Part shown: positions 57,222 through 64,000 of the stretch, in pieces
Layout of the letters: the number at the start of each line of letters is the position of its first letter
Position numbering within the stretch: the stretch's first letter is position 1
Assembly (NCBI GenBank): GCA_963854835.1
Contig: OY978530.1
Span: forward strand, 14,078,109 to 14,142,108
From: Megamerina dolium
Taxonomy: Eukaryota > Arthropoda > Insecta > Diptera > Megamerinidae
Length of the DNA stretch: 64,000 bases
Reading direction: 5' to 3'
Program-made: the position numbers and the translations under genes
The notes under the pieces: generated by a model
Database searches by the model: none
Told to the model about the DNA's origin: nothing
What the model saw: the letters and a program-made list of their open reading frames with translations, nothing else

Positions 57222-58872
57222 CAGTGGCTCCCAGCTTATTTCGTACAGTGACAATTTAAAAATTGCTGCAGTCGTAATTCCTAATATAGCAAAAATTTGA
57301 ACAAAATATAAATGCCATTTTAGAAAAGAAGGTTTGTTTTTTATTTTCCAAAATTTACTTTTTCAAAATTTTAGTGTTTGACACTATAAAAAAATAAAAT
57401 AAGAAAAAAATAGGAAAATTTATGTCACAGCTTATTTCGTACAGTCTCTTTAAGTTCAAACTAAAAACAAAGTAAGTTGATTTTAATATTTAGTTGACAT
57501 CCCTTAGCGTTAATGACAGCCTGGAGTCTATTTGGCATTGAATCCACCAATTTTTGAGTGATGTCTGGTGTGATTTTTTTCCATTCTTCCATCAGTACCT
57601 TCTTTAGGTCTTGCTTATTAGAAATCTTGTGTGTTCTTATTTTATTGTCCAAAATAGACCAAAGATTTTCAATCACATTCATGTCAGGTGACTGTGGTGG
57701 TGGAGACATCAAGTGTGGGCAGTTCCAAATAAGCCAAGATTGCACAATCCCAGATTTATGTTTTGGGTCATTATCTTGGTAGTACCGAAATTCTTCCCGC
57801 AAACCCAGTTTGTCTGCACTTTGAAGTAAATTGTTTTTCAGAATCTCGAGGTACTTCATTTTGTCCATTGTTTCCTCAATAAAAACCAATTCACCTACTC
57901 CGGCTGCTGACATACAGGCCCAAACCATCACGCTACCGCCACCATGCTTCACTGTGGGCTTAAGGTTCTCCTTGTTTAGCTCGGTATTCGCTTTACGCCA
58001 AACATATGACATTCCGTCCGAGCCAAAAATATTAAACTTAGACTCATCCGCGAAAATAACGGTATTCCAGAACGCAGGAGTATTAATAATATGCTCTTTG
58101 GCGAAGTCAAGTCGGCGTTGTATATTCATTTTCGAAATGAATGGTTTCTTTCGGGCTACTCGACCGTTCAAGTCATGATTGCGCAGCACACGTCGGACAG
58201 TTTCAGCACTGGATGATTTTCCTATTTCACGCTGAACCTCTGCAGCCAACTTCGGAGCGGATAACTTTGGATTTTTCTTAATTTTTCGTACAATATAACG
58301 CTCGTCTGAAGCGTTGAAAATCTTATTAGGTGCTTCTCTGCCCTTGTTCTCCAACCGATTTTCGCGAACGAAGCGTTGAATGATGTATTGGACAGTTGAG
58401 GCACTTAAATTTGTCATTTCAGCAATTTTTCGCACACTCTGACCTTTCCTAAAATGGTTAATTACCAGTTTACGCTGTTCCATCGTTGTACGATGACCCA
58501 TAAAGCTAAATGTTTAATTTACAGCACTTTAACTATTTAAAATAATAATAATAAAAATTGTTATAATAGTTAAAAAGGTCCAAAAACTCATACAATTCAA
58601 AAAAACTTTGTAACTGCGCGGCAGAATGAAACTTACTTACATTGAAGTTTGTGTACGAAATAAGATGTGAGCTGAAAATCAGCTGATCAATAGTTTTTCT
58701 CTCTTGCATGACAAAAAGAACAATTTTTGGGGTTCCCCGTTTTCTTATTAGGTTTACTAAACACATACATAGACATCTACATTCAAAACTTATTGATAAG
58801 TTTTTTAGTTTCGATGTTACAGCCATGTACATAAAAATATATACACTGTACGAAATAAGCTGTGAGCCACTG
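57222..58872 (-). mobile_element. Tc1-like transposon with IR/DR ends, array copy 4
   Basis: Same element and TA site, again 7,325 bp from the previous copy. The spacer that follows it is of the copy 1 type, unlike copies 2 and 3. Confidence 0.95.
57461..58501 (-). CDS. Tc1-like DD34E transposase, intact, array copy 4
   Basis: Protein identical to that at 42,811-43,851, all three catalytic residues present, no stops. Confidence 0.95.
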   Translation of the reverse strand: MGHRTTMEQRKLVINHFRKGQSVRKIAEMTNLSASTVQYIIQRFVRENRLENKGREAPNKIFNASDERYIVRKIKKNPKLSAPKLAAEVQREIGKSSSAETVRRVLRNHDLNGRVARKKPFISKMNIQRRLDFAKEHIINTPAFWNTVIFADESKFNIFGSDGMSYVWRKANTELNKENLKPTVKHGGGSVMVWACMSAAGVGELVFIEETMDKMKYLEILKNNLLQSADKLGLREEFRYYQDNDPKHKSGIVQSWLIWNCPHLMSPPPQSPDMNVIENLWSILDNKIRTHKISNKQDLKKVLMEEWKKITPDITQKLVDSMPNRLQAVINAKGCQLNIKINLLCF

Positions 58873-59954
58873 TATAATGATCCGTTAATTTCTTTTCAAA
58901 TGTGAATTTCTTCAAAGTGAATCTTGTGAGATAAATTTCAAAATGTGTTCAAAAGAAAGTGAAAATTTAATTGATTGTGAGAATTTAAGAAACGCAACAA
59001 ATCAATTAATACCTCAAACAGCTTATAAGCATTTCAAAACCAAAAATTTATAAACTACAATTCGTTTATTTATGTGAATAATAGCTGCTGATTGGTTTTG
59101 TCATGGTATAATAACACAAGGTAGAGCCATTGGGGAGAGTTCTCATGAATGAAGGAGAATAGGTAAATAAAACAACAACAAACACATGGGAAAAGAAGAA
59201 TAAGAAGTTGAAAAGGAACTAAGAAACACACTAGCTTAACACTATAAGAAGCCAGTTTCTGACATTATATCGCGCAGCCAAGAGGAATTTTTTGTAGTTG
59301 CTCTACCTTCATAATAACACCATGGGTTTTGTTCCAAAGCAGCTATGCTTTTCATTGTAGTAAATAATATCATATTTCCAGTATTTCAAAGTTCAAGAGA
59401 ATTATAAAATTGAATGAATTCATCATATTTTTAAGCCTAGCAAGAATGGGATTGATATTTTTCAAGTCCCACTTTTTACTGAATGATAAAGTGTGATGAT
59501 TTTAAGCTTTAGAGAATGATGAATGGTTCGTCTGTCATTCTTTAACGAATTCGAAGCAAAAGAGTGAAGTCTCGTTAATGCAGCTTTTAAATGAATGAAG
59601 GGTGAGTGAATTCCGTAATGATTCAATTCGTTTACAGATCTGATCCATACCCTTGGAACATAGGTAGCTCAAGCTGAATTTCGTTGAAAATTTGAATTAC
59701 ACATTGCTTATGTTATGTAGAGATTAATTAAACCCTTCAGTAGCTTCTACTACTTACTTACTTACATAGCAAAGGCAAAAAAAAGCTAAAAATCGTATAA
59801 AAATTATTTTCCAGTGTTAATACCTAATCGGAATTTCGAAAACCTAGAAAAAATATAAGCAAGCATAAACTCTTTTGATTAGCCTTTTGTCTTTTCGCTA
59901 GCCCTCTTTTATGAGGTGCGATTGGTCTTTGATTTTAGGTTTACTTACACTATT

Positions 59955-62159
59955 ATTTCAAATGGTCAACCGACATATTGGCCGACGGACAAGAGGAAGA
60001 TACGCGATCTCATAGACTTTGGAATCGCCAAAGGTTTGCAGATGGAAAATATCTAAACAGAGTGTAATTATGATCTATCATCTGACCACTCACCCACGGT
60101 AATATCTATAAAATCACCAAGCCCCCAAGGCAATTGCGTTAGAAAGAAAATAGACTGGTTGAAATTCAAGAAATATATAAATTCCCATTTTCCTCTAAGT
60201 ACAGTATTAAGAAATGGACACGATGTAGACTCAGCACTCGAAAAATTCAACCAGCTGCTCTCATTAGCTCTCAGCTCAGCCACCTGCACAAAGGCATGCA
60301 AGCAATCAAACTATAGCCCATACACACCAGCCGACATTGAATTGCTAGTAAGACAGAAATGAAGACTCCGAAGGCAATGGCAAGAATTCAGATCACCGAA
60401 TCTGAAAACACAGCTACAGCACTACCATATAACACCTGGTGAAGCGTCAGACTACTCTTTGTGGAAATCAGCAAAAAACTCAAATCGGCCAATTTTCACT
60501 GATTCCCTCATCCATTTGAGAGACAGTAATTGCGCTAGAAGCAACTGTGAGAAGGGTTTGGCTTTTGCAGACCACCTAAAAAGTGTGTTTACACCCAATC
60601 CACCCTCTTCACAGTCCTCATTACCAAAATTAACTTCTTAACCTTGCTCAATAACGCTCAAAATTAAAAAAAAGGATATATTCAAAGCAATTTATAAAGA
60701 TTTAAACCCAAAAAAATCACCTGGTCCAGATAAAATTACCGGTAAAATGATAAAAAAAGCTACCTCCGGCTTCTGTAATTCATCTCATGCACATTTTCAA
60801 TGCTATCCTTCGTATTATACACTATCCCAAATGCTGGAAAAATTCAAAAATTATAATGATAGCAAAACCAGGAAAAGACCCTACAAGAGTTGCATCGTAC
60901 AGACCTATCAGCCTCCTGCCTCTACTCTCTAAAGTATTCGAAAAGCTACCTGTCATGAATATAACTCCATTTATTAATCTCAACCAACTGATTCCACAAC
61001 ATCAGTTTGGATTTAGAAAACAGCACGGCACAATAGAACAAGTCCACCGCATTGTAACTCTGATAAGGAACACTTTTGAAGAAAAAAAGTATTGCTCAGC
61101 TGTCTTTCTTGATATCACTCAAGCTTTCGATAAAGTATGGCACGATGGCCTTATTTACAAACTCAAACTATTACTGCCTGCAAATGTATCCTCATTGCTT
61201 ACTAGCTATCTCACGAAAAGATAATTTCTCGTACATCACAAGGATTACACAACAAATCCATTGGATATTCACGCTGGCGTCCCTCAAGGAAGCGTTTTGG
61301 GCCCCTTACTGTATCTCTTATACACTTCAGATATGCCCAACAATAACTATACATTCATATCGACCTTTGCAGATGATACGGCATTATTGTGCTCTCGCTC
61401 TAAACCCATAGAAGCTACTAAACTCATGTCCATTCTCTCGAAACCTGGCAAGCAAAATTGCGTATAAAAGTCAATGAATCAAAGAGCGTACATGTAACCT
61501 TCACGCTAAGGCTAGATACATGTCCCCCACTTAAAATTAATGGCCAATCAGTTCCACAATGTTCCTCAACAAAGTACTTGGGTATTCACCTCGACAGAAG
61601 GCTGACTTGGAAAAATCACATAGAGGCAAAGAAAACTCAGATCAAGCTTAAAATTAATCAGTTATGGTGGCTGTTACACAAAAGATCAAAGTTGAATCTC
61701 GAATACAAAGTGCTATTATATAAAACAATCCTGAAGCCAATCTGGACTTATGGTATTCAGATTTGGGGCACCGCATCTCCCTCAAATATCGAAAAATTGC
61801 AGCGAATATAATCCAAATATCGGCGAATTATTGTAAAAGCGCCTTAGTATATAAGGATCTATCGAGATTTAAATGTACCCACAATTTCTGAGGAAGTTGC
61901 AATGTCCTGCAGAAGCTACATTAAAAAATTACACAATCATCCGAATCCCCTTGCCAGGCAATTGTTGCTGAGCATGGGGCATCGTCGATTAAAAAGAAAA
62001 GACACACTAAATATGCTGTGAAATTGCTATACCTCGCGACTCAACCAATTGTGATGGAACGTAGGGAATATCACATAATTTTAATTAGTTTGTAAGATTT
62101 GAATACTTATTGTTAGTTTCTAAGTATTTTAGAAAGCTTTTTAACAAAAAAAAAAAAAA
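59955..62159 (+). pseudogene. Jockey-clade LINE, array copy 4
   Basis: Same element, flanks and stops as the first array copy at 37,982. Confidence 0.9.
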
Positions 62160-62428
62160 CTTACGCTATTTGCGCGTTTTATTGTTGGTGGGATTTTGAT
62201 TCGTTTCTGCTTTTATTTATTTAGCTCTTTTTATATACCTTTTTCATAAACCTAAAGCGACAAAAAACCACGGAGTTGCGTAAGGACCACATCCATTGGT
62301 CATGTCACTTATTCACGATCAACAGTTCTTGTCATTGAGATAAGAATTTGTTGCTATAAATATTAGTTTTATTATTATATTTTTTTATATTAATATGTAT
62401 ATTGCATATAAACCGTTTATTCTTTATT

Positions 62429-63604
62429 TCATGACGGATGATTTGTCGATGTTGACGTCACAATACAAGAGTGTTGCTGTTGCATTTGGTGATGATCACT
62501 AATCACACTCTCTGCTGCTGTATTTACCAAAGTTGCTATTGTCGATGGAGTTGCTAACGTTGTTATCGTTGTCCCTGATGGTGACGATAATGATGATGAT
62601 GACGATGAGACACCAGTTGATGAAGCTACTGCTGCTGCTGCCGATATTGCAGTATTACCACCTTTAACAACGGCTGCTGCTTGAGCAACGCTAAGAAAAT
62701 TAAAGGTGCGCGCATCGCTATGCAGACGCAACGCCTGCTCAAGACGATGTTCTTGCAATCGAATCGCTTCGCTGAGATCTGGTGAGAGTCGAGAAACGGC
62801 CGGGGCAGATGCGGAGACGATGGAAGTTGGATCGCCGATGGGAGTTGATTCCGTTTGCACTTGCTGTTGGAGATGATGGTGGTGATGGTGTGGATGCGGA
62901 TGCGTATGGCANNNNNNNNNNNNNNNNNNNNNNNNNNNNNNNNNNNNNNNNNNNNNNNNNNNNNNNNNNNNNNNNNNNNNNNNNNNNNNNNNNNNNNNNN
63001 NNNNNNNNNNNNNNNNNNNNNNNNNNNNNNNNNNNNNNNNNNNNNNNNNNNNNNNNNNNNNNNNNNNNNNNNNNNNNNNNNNNNNNNNNNNNNNNNNNNN
63101 NNNNNNNNNNNTATGGCATTGCGGTGTTGTCGCTGTCGTTGCATGCTGTTGTTGCTGTAGAACACCTAAATGTATTTGTTGCTGCAGGTGCTGCTGAAGT
63201 TGTTGTTGCTCCATTTTAATATTGGTGGTAGTATCGCTGCTACTATTACTGCCGGAATTTGATGCCACTACCGCAGCTGAAGCGGCTAAACGCAAAGCGG
63301 CCTCTGTGTGCGACCTGAGTATGGCTTCGGCAGCAGCTGCTTGTTGTTGCATACATAATGCAGCTGCTGCTGCCGTTGCCGCAACTGCCACCGTCGCTTT
63401 TGGTGAGTGAGGTGATGAATGTGAGGCCTGTTGAAGTGAAGATGGGATTTTATGGCTGTTACCGCTCCCGCTGAAATGAAGAGTACTCGTTGTATGATGA
63501 GATTGATATTGGTGGGAAGTTGACGATGACGATAACGGCGGGGCTGACGCTGCCGTTGCTGAATATGGTGCCACTGATGCTGTTGTTTGCTGATTATGAT
63601 AGTG
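62429..63604 (-). CDS. Q/H/A/S-rich terminal exon fragment, copy 4, with assembly gap
   Basis: Same frame as the other copies. The span is 207 bases longer only because of a 200-N gap (62,912-63,111) and a repeated TATGGCA on its two sides. Removing these gives the same protein as the other copies, so nothing of the exon is missing. Confidence 0.5.
   Translation of the reverse strand, partial: HYHNQQTTASVAPYSATAASAPPLSSSSTSHQYQSHHTTSTLHFSGSGNSHKIPSSLQQASHSSPHSPKATVAVAATAAAAALCMQQQAAAAEAILRSHTEAALRLAASAAVVASNSGSNSSSDTTTNIKMEQQQLQQHLQQQIHLGVLQQQQHATTATTPQCHXXXXXXXXXXXXXXXXXXXXXXXXXXXXXXXXXXXXXXXXXXXXXXXXXXXXXXXXXXXXXXXXXXXCHTHPHPHHHHHHLQQQVQTESTPIGDPTSIVSASAPAVSRLSPDLSEAIRLQEHRLEQALRLHSDARTFNFLSVAQAAAVVKGGNTAISAAAAVASSTGVSSSSSSLSSPSGTTITTLATPSTIATLVNTAAESVISDHHQMQQQHSCIVTSTSTNHPS
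62912..63111. other. Assembly gap of 200 N
   Basis: Exactly 200 N. TATGGCA ends the left side (62,905-62,911) and starts the right side (63,112-63,118). By comparison with the three other copies, the contigs overlap by these 7 bases and no unit sequence is missing at this point. Confidence 0.95.
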
Positions 63605-64000
63605 ATTCAGCGTAAACTTACGTTCAGTAACTAGTGGGTGCCTTACGCTATGGAAATTGTCGATAATTTTGTTCGTTTAGACTCCTGGTTTTACATGCCT
63701 TCGTCTATTTACAGAATTTTAATTCGTGGTACAGATAGCATAGCCCATTTTTTTCACAAACAAACAAGAATTACTAAAACACAGTATTAGTTTTTTTCCG
63801 ATTCTTTAATAAATTCAATGCCCAATAGTTTTTCAATTTGCTATGCGAAAATGATTATGTTGGACGAGGATGTTATGAACTTGCTTTTAATCTGGAAACT
63901 GATTTGTCAGACACTCATAGCTAATATTCCGTATTTTTTTTTTTTTGTTAAAAAAAAAATGTTTATTGAAAAAGAAAAATTAATAAAAAAATCGTTTTTC

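Larger units (their letters stand above)
34606..64000. repeat. Direct tandem array, period ~7,325 bp, about four copies plus a partial
   Basis: Copies defined by the duplication junction are 34,606-41,424, 41,425-48,747, 48,748-56,072, 56,073-63,604 and 63,605 onwards. Spacing of shared features is 7,323, 7,325 and 7,325 bp. Order in each unit: Transib-like remnant, Tc1-like element (absent from copy 1), ~1-kb spacer, Jockey LINE, terminal exon on minus. Copy 1 differs by having a LOA/I fragment, by indels in its first 2.3 kb, and by no Tc1. Copies 2-4 differ by only a few bases. The array leaves the window on the right. Confidence 0.95.

Noticed and set aside
62429..63574. A longer 381-residue version of the Q-rich protein
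   Set aside because: The extra residues are only the 200 N and the doubled TATGGCA.

Overview
The window is animal DNA from a higher fly (Brachycera, possibly a tephritid). The evidence is the mix of repeat families: R1-, LOA/I- and Jockey-like LINEs, errantivirus-type gypsy elements, several mariner lineages, an IR/DR Tc1 element, a tRNA-derived SINE and a DINE-1-like repeat with a (GTCY)n run. There is no bacterial gene order, rRNA or CRISPR. Almost everything is transposable-element sequence, mostly decayed. The two exceptions are an intact Tc1-like transposase and a low-complexity Gln/His/Ala/Ser-rich terminal exon, both multiplied in a tandem array.

Region 1 (1-12,670) is a giant inverted repeat. 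The left arm (1-5,636) runs off the window edge. The right arm (6,994-12,670) is its reverse complement, and the spacer is about 1.36 kb. Each arm carries, from outside inwards, the 3' end of an R1-clade LINE, an unidentified GC-richer block, a small element with terminal inverted repeats, and a LOA/I-like LINE whose RT part fills the spacer. The arms differ by substitutions, a 61-bp deletion and a ~104-bp deletion, so this is not a simple read-through artefact.

Region 2 (12.7-20.3 kb) holds a possible minus-strand promoter, short tandem repeats, a third LOA/I-like copy (14,531-16,681), a mellifera-type mariner interrupted by a tRNA-derived SINE with a target duplication, and two 5'-truncated Jockey fragments.

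Region 3 (20.4-32.9 kb) is two fused errantivirus relics. Element A (LTR, PBS, gag, pol without integrase core, start of env) runs directly into the gag of element B (gag, pol without RT 3' part and RNase H, env, PPT, 3' LTR). B is broken by a DINE-1-like repeat, a 62-bp mariner end, a DUF4817-type mariner in the integrase and an internally deleted mauritiana-type mariner in env.

Region 4 (33-64 kb) begins with a relic that I read as a Transib (RAG1-related) transposase. This relic forms the left edge of a direct tandem array with a ~7,325-bp period (copies start near 34,606, 41,425, 48,748, 56,073 and 63,605). Each unit has the Transib remnant, a ~1-kb spacer, a decayed Jockey LINE and the terminal exon on the minus strand. 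All complete copies except the first also carry an intact Tc1-like transposon. The first copy has the empty TA target site, so the order of events can be read: first duplication, then Tc1 insertion, then amplification. A 200-N gap in copy 4 has overlapping flanks and hides no unit sequence, so the array length in this assembly is uncertain.
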